Origin: Peromyscus leucopus
Taxonomy: Eukaryota; Chordata; Mammalia; Rodentia; Cricetidae
Assembly (NCBI RefSeq): GCF_004664715.2
Contig: NC_051069.1
Location: 10,467,501-10,531,500 of the forward strand
Direction of reading: 5' to 3'
DNA length: 64,000 bases
Shown in pieces: positions 42,827 through 53,604 of the stretch (position 1 is its first letter; each line of letters opens with the position of its first letter). The notes under the pieces were generated by a model. It worked only from the letters and a program-made list of their open reading frames with translations. It made no database searches and was not told where the DNA came from. The position numbers and the translations under genes were made by a program.

Positions 42827-43053
42827 CGGTGGTTCTCAACCTGTGGGTCGAGACCTCTTAGAGGATGGACGACCCTTTCACGGGGGGTCTCCTAAGACCA
42901 TCGGAAAACACAGATATTTACATTACCCTTCACAACAGAAGCAAAACTACAGTTATGAAGCAGCAACAAAATACCTTTATGGCTGGGGGGGGTCCCCCAC
43001 AACCTGAGGAACTGTATTAAAGGGTCTCAGCATTGGAATGTTGAGAACGGCTG
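42827..43053 (+). mobile_element. URR1-type hAT DNA transposon (nonautonomous)
   Basis: Terminal inverted repeats ggttctcaacctg and ttgagaacggctg, with the internal signature ctaagaccatcggaaaacacagatatttacatta. Flanks are ctctagcc and atctagga, which share TCTAG in register: a degraded 8-bp hAT target duplication of the nTCTAGAn type. Confidence 0.85.
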
Positions 43054-43882
43054 ATCTAGGACATCTCACCGCCCTGGGCTTCTAGTTTCCTGTCACAACC
43101 CTAGTGCCAACCACCTAGGCTGGATTAAACAATAAGATGTCCTAGCCCAGAACGTCACCGGCTTGGAAAAAGCCACCCATCACCCCCTTCACCCACAGCT
43201 GGCTCCACTATAGTGCCCACACGTGTATAGCATCCACACTGAAGATGCTGGCTTGGAAAACAAAAGCACCTAACCTGTCCCGGTCCTCCAAGCTGCCTGC
43301 CATGGGCTCCTAGCTCAACATCCTGAGCCTCCCACACTGATCTGGAGACGCAGAGGGTACTCAAAACATACCCTCCGTGGTCAACCTCTACATCTTGTTT
43401 TGCCGGTTTTTCTATACCAAGCTCCAGCCATGATTTTCCTTTCCTGTACTGAGAGATAATCAAATAAATACACGTGGCTTTGGTAACAACCTTGTCAGCC
43501 CCTCACCAATTTAGGTTCCAAGTTCCAGGCTTCGAACAGAAGACTCCAATCAGATTGACCCTGTGTTTTTTGGTGCTCCTGGGTTTTAACTAGGTCAGCT
43601 TTTAAATGGGCCATCCCCCGTTGCAGATCCCATTTCTAGTTAGAAGGCCAAACCGTATGAGTCATCGGGGTTTCAGACAGAGATAATAGATGCATGCTTG
43701 CGTTTGTTTTACCGGTAATCTGTTTACCAACCGTTGTGGCGGAACCTGCAAAACTCAGTCAGGTTCCTCTCGGGAGGAGGACACAGCTCTGGGTCAGAAG
43801 TTGGATATTTTGAAAACTGGAGGGGTCTTAGGGACCAGAGCCCAGTGGCTTTCTGATCACAACCGCTGCAAGGTACACGTTT

Positions 43883-44100
43883 CCGGGGCTAGAGAGACGT
43901 TTCACAAGTTAAGGCACTCGCTGCTCTTCCAGGGCCAGTCAGACTTTGGTTGGTGCGCAGCACCCAGGGTCAGAGGCTCACGAGCCTGTAACCCCAGCTA
44001 GGGAGGAGGGTGGATCTGTGACCTATTCTCCCTAGTCTCCCCAGACGCCTGCAGATGTACACACACACACCACTAATACAAACAAACCTAAAAAACAACA
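43883..44100 (+). mobile_element. B2 SINE
   Basis: ggggctagagagacgtttcacaagttaaggcactcgctgctcttccag...cacgagcctgtaaccccagc. Confidence 0.75.
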
Positions 44101-44194
44101 AAACATTTTACTCAGAGCATGCACTTTTTGCGTGTAGAGGCACACAGTGAAAACAAACACCACACTTAGGATTTCATCTATTAATGTTTTAAAA

Positions 44195-44362
44195 ATCTTA
44201 TTTTTTATTTATGTGCTTCTGTGAGCGAATGCCACGTGTGCAGAGGGCAAACGATCTCTTGGAGGGAGGAGTAACAGGGTGCTCTGAGTGCTGAGAACAG
44301 AATCCAGGTCCTCTTTAAGAGCTGCAAGTGCTCTTAACAGCCGAGCCATCTCTCCAGCCCTC
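44195..44362 (-). mobile_element. B2 SINE
   Basis: tattttttatttatgtgc...tgagaacagaatccaggtcctctttaagagctgcaagtgctcttaacagccgagccatctctccagccc. Confidence 0.88.
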
Positions 44363-44749
44363 TTATTACTGGCCCACAGTAAGGGGTGAGGTGGGTCAGA
44401 GACATCGATTGTTGAGCGGTTTAAAGAGCCCTTGTTTTAGCGGAGGACCCAGGTGCAGGTCTGGGCAGACAGCGCAAGGAATTCTGGGCTGGGTTAATTT
44501 TTCTCTTCTGCCACACGCACGGACACCTGTCCTAGGTCAGAATCACAGCCCCTGGCAGAAAGCAAGGGAACCCACACACCTTCCACCAAGCTCCCGAGTT
44601 CCTGCAGCCTCGGTGGCAGCAGGGCTTGGGGTCTCCACGCCTCTCAAGATCTTGCGTAGTCGTAGCTAGGGGCAAAGTTCTTCCTCGCTTTAAAAACAAA
44701 CAAAACCCTCCCCAAGAATTGAAAGCATCTCCGGGCCTTGGATTTTTGC

Positions 44750-45060
44750 TGCTGCGTACAAAGCAGCTCGGCAGGCAGCGGGGGAGCACGTGGCGCGGGC
44801 AGCGGTGACGCCATCCTCATTACTTGGAGGCGGGAGGGCGGGCCAAGGGAGATCTGGCCGGCTCATAGGTCCAGCAGGCAGGGCGGGCCCGACCGCACCA
44901 GCCCGCCAGCCCCGTGACTCGCTCTTATCGCCCGCTGCCCCCACCCCCGCAGCCCGCGCGATGTCGGGTGACTTGGCCTCCACTTCCCGCAGAAGGAGTC
45001 GGTACAGGGGACGCTTCCTCTCGCTGGAAAGGGCTTGGTGGTACCTGGAGGCCCCGGTGC
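44750..45060. promoter_or_regulatory. CpG-island-like block inside Anp32a intron 1, candidate promoter
   Basis: By hand I count about 29 CpG in about 310 bp, far above the surrounding DNA, with high G+C. Visible motifs include an E-box CACGTG at about 44788, a TGACG half CRE nearby, GC boxes (gaggcgggagggcggg at about 44827) and a well-placed ATG at 44961 on the plus strand. It lies about 7.3 kb upstream of exon 2. It could be an alternative Anp32a promoter, an antisense or long noncoding RNA promoter, or a non-promoter CpG island. An antisense B2 begins about 100 bp downstream. Confidence 0.5.
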
Positions 45061-45154
45061 AGGCCAGGCTTGCTCAAGAGGATATCTACCTTCTGCCCCA
45101 GACCGCATACTATGCCTTTGCATTCCTTCTATCTTTAAGATATTTAAAAAAAAA

Positions 45155-45352
45155 AAAAAAATGTGTGACGAGTGTTTTGCTTGCATACTGTGTGCGAGCC
45201 CCGGGCCCCCGCAGTGGCCAGAAGAGATCGTCGGATATTCTGAAACTGGTGTTACAAACGTCTGTGAGCCACTTGTGGGTTCTGGGAACCGAACCCTGGG
45301 AGTCTACAAGGGCAGCAAGCGCTCTTCACTGTTGGACTCTCTCTCCAGCTCC
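45155..45352 (-). mobile_element. B2 SINE
   Basis: tgggttctgggaaccgaaccctgggagtctacaagggcagcaagcgctcttcactgttggactctctctccagctcc is the inverted B2 head. It follows a 14-A run at 45147-45161. Confidence 0.75.
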
Positions 45353-45359
45353 CTTTATT

Positions 45360-47185
45360 CCTTCTCTCAAAGCCTCGTTCCTGCCTTCCATCTCAACCAC
45401 CGATTCCTCCTCCCGCACCAAGCCTTCCTTCCCTGGCTGCCTGGCCCTGCCCTAGTCGTGACTGGCTTTCAGGTAACAGAAAGTTACCAGAGAGGCCTGA
45501 AACAGCCTAGACGGCTGCTGTGGGGTCTGACTCAGGCTTGTCTGAAGGTACAGAGGTGAGAGAAAGATGGGGTGGAGAGAGGAATGGGAAGCCGGGGGTG
45601 ATGATGAAAGCTAGCAGGCGCCATTCTCTTAATAGATGTTTCTTTCCTGGCTTCCTGTGTGGCCTGGAATACAGGGAGAGAGGTCACCAGTCCAGGCCGT
45701 CAGAAAAAGGGGTTGGTCAGGAAGCACTCAAGGAATATGCAAGGATGCTACAGGCAGTCGCCTGACTTGGCTTCTGCCTCTGCTGTGTCTCTGAATTTGC
45801 TGTGTGCCCTGGTGGCAGCTGCAGCTCACTCCGGGCTTCTGCCCCATCCTCCAGACTGCACACTGGAGTGGAGCTGGCATGGAGAGATGAGGCCCTTTCT
45901 GGTCCCAACTTTGAACTACCATGAACTTTGAATACCTGGTATTCCCTCTAGATCCAAGCTCAGGCAGGACTCCCTAAAGGAGACAGGGGGCCTCGGGGAC
46001 GGAGGAGCTCAGGATTCAGCGTGCAGAGGAGCAAGGTTGTTCGTTATTGTAGATAATAACTAAGATGGAGAAACAGATCAGCTAGACTCTTTCGACACAC
46101 CACGATCACAAAAACAGTCCCCCAGAGGCCCAGGGTGTGGGGTTCCAAATGTGGGAGTCTGTCAGTCATCTCACAGAGCACCCAGTGGCACCCAAGCCCC
46201 TCTTGAGGTAAGGGCAATGGGCAGGAACCGCCTCCAGTCACCAACACTGCATGCGATTCCTGATAAAACCCACGGTGGGTGCTGTGTTCTTACAAGAGAG
46301 CCACAGCACTGTCCCCATGCAATAGAAAAGCTGGGTTGGATTGGGGCAGATCCAGTGATGTTGCATCATGGCTCATTATTCCCCCCCTAAAGCCTTTAAT
46401 GGCCATGGAGATCAAGGGCAAACCCAGAGCCAGATTCTCAGGACCCCCACCCCCCACCTCTTTCCAAGGCAGCTGTCTCTGCCTCACCCCACTGCTAGCT
46501 AGGCCCTTCTCTGCAGCAAAAAAATGATGACACCACATGGCATTGCATGTCACAGGCTTCTACCTCACCTACCCTTTCCAGGCTGTCTGTCCTGGCTACC
46601 AGGGCCCTCTGAGAGTTACAGATCAGTGTCCCCCAGGTGCCCTGTACAGAGGGACTGGCCATCAGTGCATGCTCACTGAGTGGTCACATGGGAACAAGCC
46701 ACTCAGGCAGGAAGAAAGGTTGAGGCACAGGTGGGCAATCGTCCTTGAAAAGCTTCTAGATGACTACTCCCTTCTCCGACGTCTGAGGCAAAACATCCCA
46801 CTAGAACCACTCATGGGCAGACCAACTGTACCAGCTGAGGGATGCCAGTGACCAGCAGCTGAAATCAGATGGGAGATTTAAACCAGTCAGTGGTGCTGGG
46901 ACCTCTAATGGCCTTGAGGCTGGCTGCTGGGGAAGGCCCTCGGCACACTCCCTAGGGCTTCTACCTCAAGATGTTGACTGCACAAGACAAAGGAGACCAT
47001 TTCCCCAGTTTCACTGGCAATTCAATGATTCTGCTCATCATGACCCGCCTCAAAAGACACAAAGCCATTCAGACTCAAGAGGCCGGGACACTGGAGCCTT
47101 GGTGTGGAGATCCACCTGATTTCCAGTTGACCTTTAAACGAAACAAACAAATAAGATAACCAACCAACCAACCAAACAAACAAAT
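45360..47185. other. Intron 1 single-copy stretch
   Basis: No SINE or exon recognised. Confidence 0.5.
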
Positions 47186-47187
47186 GC

Positions 47188-47310
47188 TCCAGGGATGGAA
47201 ATGTAGCTCAGTTGGTAGCATGCATGAAACCTGGGTTTGATCCTCAGCACTAAATAAGCCATGCCGGATGGAATGTCTCTAGTCCTAGCCCTCAGGGTAG
47301 AGAGGTCAAG
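47188..47310 (+). mobile_element. ID/B4-type SINE
   Basis: ggatggaaatgtagctcagttggtagcatgcatgaaacctgggtttgatcctcagcac. Confidence 0.75.
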
Positions 47311-47816
47311 GCTATCGCTACCTCCTGCCTAATGAGTTAGAAACCTGTGGTGTATTGGAAGATCAGAGTCAGCCTGGGACGGAAACCTTGGGCTTTTTCT
47401 GTCCTCTCAGCCTAGGGCTCAGAGGCAAAGGGAGTCCCATCCGGAGGGACCTCCTCAAAGCAAGAGGAAACATAGGAGGCAAATAAAAGGGACGGAGAGG
47501 GAAGTACCCAGACCCAACCTGGGTTGTGGTGGCAGGGGAGGCCCCCAGCCAGGCCTCACACACCTTAGCAGGCATGGAGAGGTCAAACAGCCCGGCTCTC
47601 TGTCAGATCTGACAGAGTCTCCTCAACACAGGAGCTGAAGCCCTGGCATCCAGGCTCCAATAGGGAACAAATGATTTGGGCAGAGATGGAAACCAAGCAC
47701 GCAGAAGAACCTCACTAATTAAGAAGGGAATCAATCAGCTGTTTCTCCCTCAGCCTAACAGGATGCACTCAACTTGCCTAAGTGAACAAATCAAATACAT
47801 ATGGCAAAAATCCTGG

Positions 47817-47945
47817 TCCAGAAGGAGGGGGAAGAGCAGAAGAGAGGAGGGAGAGACGGGGAGACAGAGAAGTGGGGGGAAAGGAGGAGGGAGGGGAGGA
47901 CAATAGAGAGAGGGAGAGGGCGGGAGGAGAAGGAAGGGGAAGCTA
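47817..47945 (+). repeat. GA-rich low-complexity tract
   Basis: About 130 bp nearly all purine on the plus strand (gaggga and ggagga motifs), a possible triplex-forming mirror tract. Confidence 0.85.
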
Positions 47946-48054
47946 AGTCAAACCGGGCGGTGCAGGTTTGGTTTAGTGTCCCGAGTGCCGTTTTCTTGCC
48001 CTGGTCTTGCTGGTGAACCTGACCTACACTTAATTATTTTAAAAATAGAACACA

Positions 48055-48215
48055 GAGCCGGGGCGGCGGCGGTGGGGCAGGCATTTAATCCCAGCACTCA
48101 GGAGGCAGAGGCAGGCGGATATCTGTAAGTTCGAAGCCAGCCTGGGCTACAAAGCAAGTTCCAGGATAGTCAGAGCTACCCAAAGAAACCCTGTTTCGAA
48201 AAAAAACAAACAAAA
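48055..48215 (+). mobile_element. B1 SINE
   Basis: gagccggggcggcggcggtgggg...catttaatcccagcactcaggaggcagaggcaggcgg...gaaaccctgtttcg, poly(A). Confidence 0.88.
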
Positions 48216-48514
48216 AAGCCCCAAACCCCAACACAGATTGAGTTAACTGTTGTTCACAGATCTGCAGTTACTTTAATCTTAAAATTCTAAAAACCAAAAT
48301 AAAGAACCCCAAATGTTACAACGGTGAGTACTGTTCGAGAGTCAGGGAGGGGCTTAAGATAGGTGGATAAGATAGGTGGAGATAGGCTGGAGGTAGTTGA
48401 TAAGGCTCAGATCGCCTCGGAAAGAGTGCCAGCCCCCACCCCCCACCCCCCACCACAGTAGCCCACACAGACAAAGCTATTTGGGCTATGTTAAGAGAAA
48501 TAAGCAGGAATGGG

Positions 48515-48800
48515 CATGGGCGGGAGGTGGGGCTCACCAGTAGAGTGCTTGCCTAGCATGTACTAGCATGCCTTATGTTCAGGCTCTAGTATCAAGGATT
48601 TGGGGGGAGGGGGACCTCAGTGGCTAAAGTCGCTCAGTCACCAAGCCCGAGACCTGTGTTTGATATTTGAAACCCACACGTGGAGAGAACCGACACTTGC
48701 AAGTTGTCCGCTGACCTCCACACGCAGATGATGACACTCATCTGTGAGCACACAACTGCACATAAAATCTAACAAAACCTTTAAAAAAAAAAAAAAGACA
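48515..48800 (+). mobile_element. ID fragment followed by B2-related SINE
   Basis: gtggggctcaccagtagagtgcttgcctagcatg (ID) and gacctcagtggctaaagtcgctcagtcacc...gctgacctccacacgcagatg...ctttaaaaaaa (B2-like). Confidence 0.6.
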
Positions 48801-49584
48801 AGTGGAAAAAACCAAGGCTCCTTGGTGGGAGTGTCTCAAAGCCTAGCTTCACCGAAAGACCAAGCCTTAAATTCTGGAACCTCACGGGCAGGCGGAAGAA
48901 GGCGACTCGGATGGGGAGGCATCTGAAAACTGGGTGCTGGACAACTGAGGGAGCCAGGGGTGCCTAGGCTGGAAGATGGGAGACCGACCCGCAATAATCA
49001 AAGGATGCTAGGCAACCATCTGCGAAGAGCTCTGTACACAAACTGCTGAACGCCCATTAAACGGATGAGTAATGCATTCTGAAGCTCTGCTAAGCAGTGC
49101 CGTGGGTCTTCTAAAAAATGCTGCTTTGGTTGTTGCTCTGAAGGAGGGTTACCTGCTTAGACCATGGGCCCAATCAACCATTCAGCCGTCTTTAATGAGT
49201 AGCCACAGTATGCCAGGCAGCGTGCTAGGTGGTAAGGTATGGCACGGCAGAAAACCCATATGGTGCCTGCCCCCGCCCCCCAACCGTGCCTGCCTTCCAG
49301 TGGGGGAAGCAGACACCAAGCCAGCGATTGTATACACCTGTATTTACAGCTGAAGCGCAGAGGGAAAAAAAAAGAAAGGCCGTAGTGACAAGGGACAGAA
49401 TTGAAAGGGTGGCTAAAGAAGGCCATCCAAGGTGGGTTTTCTGTGCAGGCTTGAGTCCCACATAATCTGTGATCAGGGCCCTTAACAATGGAAGGAACAG
49501 CCACGGCTGAGACTCTTCAGTGGGAAGCATGCTTGGCCACGCTCGGCAGCTGGGGAGCTGTAAGAGCATCTGTGAAGGAGGGCC

Positions 49585-49700
49585 CGGTGGGAGAGCTCGG
49601 TGGGTAAAAGGTGCTTAACCTGATGAACCGAGTTCAGTCCCTGGACCCCCACGTGGTAAAGGAGGGAACAGACTCACCTCCACATGAGCACTGGGGACTG
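49585..49700 (+). mobile_element. B2 SINE fragment
   Basis: gcccggtgggagagctcggtgggtaaaaggtgcttaacctgatgaaccgagttcagtccctgg. Confidence 0.65.
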
Positions 49701-49857
49701 TACCGAGGGCTGCGCATGGTCATGTTTTCTGGTAGAAGTGGGCCACACTACACAATGGGAGACATCTTATGGAATATTGCCTTGATTATTATCCTAGGGA
49801 CACATGAGACAGTCTGGCTTGGCTCTAGGCGTTTCCACTTACTTAAGAATGGAGATA

Positions 49858-50085
49858 TTTTTTGTTTGTTGTTTTTGAGACAAGGTCTCATGTAGTCCAG
49901 ACAGTCATAAACTCTCCATTGCAATTGAAGATGACCTTCAACTTCTGATCTTCCTGCCTCTACCATCCAAGTTCTAGGAACTCAGGTGTGTACCCATTTT
50001 AAGTTGTGCTGGAGATCGAACCCAAGGCTTCGGGCATGCTAGGAAAACTCTCTACAAACTGAGCTACATCCCCAGGCCAGAACTG
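49858..50085 (-). mobile_element. B4-type SINE
   Basis: gtttttgagacaaggtctcatgtagtccagac...tgatcttcctgcctctacc...gagatcgaacccaaggcttcgggcatgctagg...ctgagctacatccccagg. Confidence 0.85.
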
Positions 50086-50674
50086 TGGCTTTGGGCAGGA
50101 CTTCACCAACTCTGTTTACCACTAGAACGAGAAGAAGAGTCTATACCCCACAGGAACGGGCCAGATGCCAGGTGGGAAGGCACTTGGGAAGCCTTTGTGT
50201 GCTGGGCATTACTGCAATCCATTTCACAAGCATGTTCCTTGCCAAGTAAGAAGCTGCGCCCCATAGACTACAGAGGAGGTGTCGTACACCCAAGTCCCCT
50301 ACTCCTCCATGTTTGCTAATCAGAAAGGCATTAAAAATAATCTGGGAAAACATCCTGCGGTTTTACTCTTCCACTATATAGCAGCCAGAATGCTCTGGAA
50401 CACTCTCTGCCGTACCCTTCACTTCACTCTGTTGGGAGAAGAACCAGCTGAGTTACACCACGGCAGTGTGCTGGAGGACAAACTCCAGGGATGGAGACAA
50501 GGGTCAACACCCGGAGGAGGCTCCTTGCTAAGGGCCATCGAAGCCTTACTCAAACTTCCTGAGAGCCAGAGACAGCCAGGGTGTTCCCCTCCGGACAGAG
50601 TAAGAAGCTATGTGATATACAATAGAATATCTGGTCCAAAATCAATTTTCTGTTGTTGCTTGTTTTCTAGGTTA

Positions 50675-50676
<2 letters not shown>

Positions 50677-50720
<44 letters not shown>
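50677..50720 (+). repeat. (TTA)n microsatellite
   Basis: About 15 units of TTA/ATT in intron 1. Confidence 0.97.
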
Positions 50721-50956
50721 CTAGTAATACATTCATTCTCCTGGTTTCAGAATCAGACAATACAAGAAAATTCAGTGACCCCTCTCACCACCACCCTCTG
50801 TTGGTCTAGTAACTAACTACTCTACCTATCTCCAGGGTGTGTTTAGATTTAATGAGCAAATTTTTGAACCATTTTTCTCTCCTTTACCCCAAACCAGCCT
50901 ATAACGCTGATTTTTTTTTTAACCTTGCCTTTTCTCATAGAGTTCACATCTGCCTT

Positions 50957-51160
50957 GGCTGGGCATGATGGCACATTCCTGTCACCTGAGCATTTGGGAG
51001 CCTGAGGCAGAGAGAATCACGAGGCCAGCGTAAGCTAGAGAGCCAGGCTGTTTCAGTAACAAAACCCCACCCAAGAACCTCCCTGGCAGTGCTGGAGATT
51101 GAACCTGGGACCTCATGAATGCCAGGCAAATGCTCTACCACTGAGCTACTGCCCTAGACC
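50957..51160. mobile_element. B1-like SINE (+) next to ID SINE (-)
   Basis: tggctgggcatgatggcacattcctgtcacctgagc (B1-like, plus) and gtgctggagattgaacctgggacctcatgaatgccaggcaaatgctctaccactgagctac (ID, inverted). Confidence 0.7.
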
Positions 51161-51164
51161 ACTG

Positions 51165-51290
51165 ACAACCCTTTTTATTTGTAGCCAAACGGTGTCCCGT
51201 CGTGTGGATGGCCACTGTTTTTTACCCAGGCCCTTCTTCATGGATATGTGGGTGGCTTCCAATCATAGCTGTAATAAATAATCATGGAAT
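51165..51290 (+). mobile_element. Ancient L1 remnant
   Basis: ttcatggatatgtgggtggcttcc...agctgtaataaataatcatgg resembles the old L1 segment that reads gatggacatttgggttgtttcc...attatgaataatgctg. An ID element sits at its 5' side. Confidence 0.4.
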
Positions 51291-52794
51291 CCAAAGAAGC
51301 TGGCACATGTCATTTTGCATCCACCTGGCTTAGTGATAAGTGTTGAAATCAGATCCCACCCTGATTATAGGGTCACAGTCCACAGGCTCCTACAAACCTA
51401 AGGGTCTCATCACTGCACACCTGTCTGGATGGGTTACTTAACCTCAATCCACCCCACAAATGCCTAGAACTCACTCAGTGGAGACCGCAGCGGGAGATGG
51501 GGCTACAGCAACAATGTCGTCCTTGCCTCCTGACCCAAGGGTGTCTAGTCTGGGAGGGGCGTGCAAAAAAGAGGCCACTGCAACACAAACGGGAGGTCCA
51601 GCCTGCCAACCTGACCTCTCTGGGCCAGTCTTCCTATCTCAAAAACAAGTGGCCCAACCTATACCTTGTGGTGTGCTAACAGATCCAAAAGGTAATGTTT
51701 ACCAAGTACCTAGCAACAAGTGCCACCCAAAACTCACTCTAGGCGCTCAGGAAGGGTCAAGTAAGCCTCCTCTTATCCCAGGAGAGGGCTTAGCTCAACA
51801 GGGTAGGGAGGTGCTCTGCACACTGCTGCCATGCCCATTCACAAGGGTGCTCTTCTGCCCTTGCTGAAGAGGATGCCAATCCCTGCTCCTGTTTGCTCCT
51901 AATCACATGTTAGTCTACTTTTATTGGAAAACAATGTGGTATCTACTTTGCAGGTCTCGGTCAAAGTCTCTGGGTATGTGGGCATAAACTTACTGTATAA
52001 AGTGTGTCAGAGCCATGAAGAGAAGGGAACCTTCCCTAGGACCCTGGCACAGGCTGAGGCCTGCCGGCAGTCTCAGCACTCAGGAGGCTGAGAGCTCCAG
52101 GAGAACCCAAGTTCACAGTGAGACAAAAGGGGAGGGAAGTGGGGTGGGGGTGGAGGGGACAGTTGGTCAAAGCTAAGGTTCTATCTAGGTTGCACGCACA
52201 ACTCTGAAGTTGACCTGGCTGGGCACCCAGGGCAGCTCCCCAGTAGCCATGACCTTGATCAGGTCCTCTCTGCAGCCTCCCTAGCCTCATCCCCTCACCT
52301 CCTACAAGGGAACAATCTTAACTACTTTGTAGCACTTCTGTAGTTTAAACAAGGCATCTGGCACGCAGGCATAAAACAGTACCAAGCAAACAAAACACAA
52401 TTTAAAAGACTCACATTACTGTTCCTCACCGTGTAGCACCAAGTCGCTTCCTTTGAAAAGCTCAGAGGACAGCAGCATACTATTATGGAACACCACAAAC
52501 ACCAGGAAGCCTCACCGGAGCCAGAAGCTCCTTTCAAATTCTCTGAGTAAAATCCAGTGGCCCAAGGTGATTCACCCTGGCCCTTGGGACAAGCTGGTCA
52601 AGTTCTCGCCCCACAAATACCGGTGGCAAGGGGCACTAGGACCCTGCATCCATGTGCAGTACAGAGTTCTATCCAGTCCACTCCAAAGCACCTGGGCCTC
52701 CACTCATGGGTGTAAAGGCAGGAAAGGTGTAGACAGAATCCAGAGAACAGGGATGGGTGTTCTCCAGATCCACTGTAACCTCAGGGTAGAGCTG

Positions 52795-52940
52795 GGTCCG
52801 GTGGTGCGCGCCTTTAATCCCAGCACTCAATAGGCAGAGGCAGGTGGATCTCTGTGAGTTCAAGGTCAGGCTGGTCTACAGACAGCCAGGCTACACAGAG
52901 AAACCCTGTCTCAAAGAAAAGAAAAAGAAAAGACAGACAG
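52795..52940 (+). mobile_element. B1 SINE
   Basis: gctgggtccggtggtgcgcgcctttaatcccagcactcaataggcagaggcaggtgg...ctacacagagaaaccctgtctc. An internal deletion follows ggtctacag. Confidence 0.9.
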
Positions 52941-53299
52941 ACAGACCAGGTTACCACAATGGGTGGAATCTCCGTCCAGACAGAGAAAGACTACTGAAAA
53001 GTAGTCAGTCTTGCCCGGAAGGCTGGCTGCCAGATACAGGCAGAGGTGGTCATAGTCCACTCCCTCCAACACACCCAGCCACAGCCGAAAAGGTAAATTA
53101 ACAAATGCATTTCAAAGTTCAGATCACTCAAGGCAGAAGCCCTGAGAGGATAACAAGACATTCTGGGACAGCAAGGTCCTGCCCAGAGCTGCTGGGAGCA
53201 CAATCCTGGCCAGCCAGGACATCAGAGTCATTGTCCACTTTTGTACCCGTTCATTTAGATCACCCGACTGTGTTCATCTGTCCCACCCCCTCTCTCTTC

Positions 53300-53600
53300 C
53301 CCCTGCCTCCTGGAACTCCCCATCCTCCTGCCTCAGTCTCCCAAGTGCTGGAATTACAGACACACACCACCCAACCCGGTCTTGTATAGTTCCATGAATT
53401 GAGCCCAGGGTTCTGTGCATGCGAGGCAAGAACTCTGCCACTGGGCTACATCCCGGCTCTCTTTTTACCTTGCAATTAACACAGAGTATCACTGAGCTGC
53501 CCAGTTAGCCTGGAACTCACTCTGGGATCCACCCAGGCCTTAATCTTGCCATCCTCTTGCCTCAGCCCCCCACGCTCTGTATTATAGGTATAAGATTATA
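53300..53600 (-). mobile_element. B4-type SINE and adjoining B1 fragment
   Basis: catcctcctgcctcagtctcccaagtgctggaattacag...gaattgagcccagggttctgtgcatgcgaggcaagaactctgccactgggctacatccc, then gcctggaactcactctgggatccaccc. Confidence 0.75.
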
Positions 53601-53604
53601 TTCA

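Noticed and set aside
44790..45455. 221-codon plus-strand open frame through the CpG island
   Set aside because: GC-rich DNA keeps frames open by chance. The second half is an A-run and an inverted B2, and no domain is recognised. The region is kept as a promoter candidate, not as a CDS.
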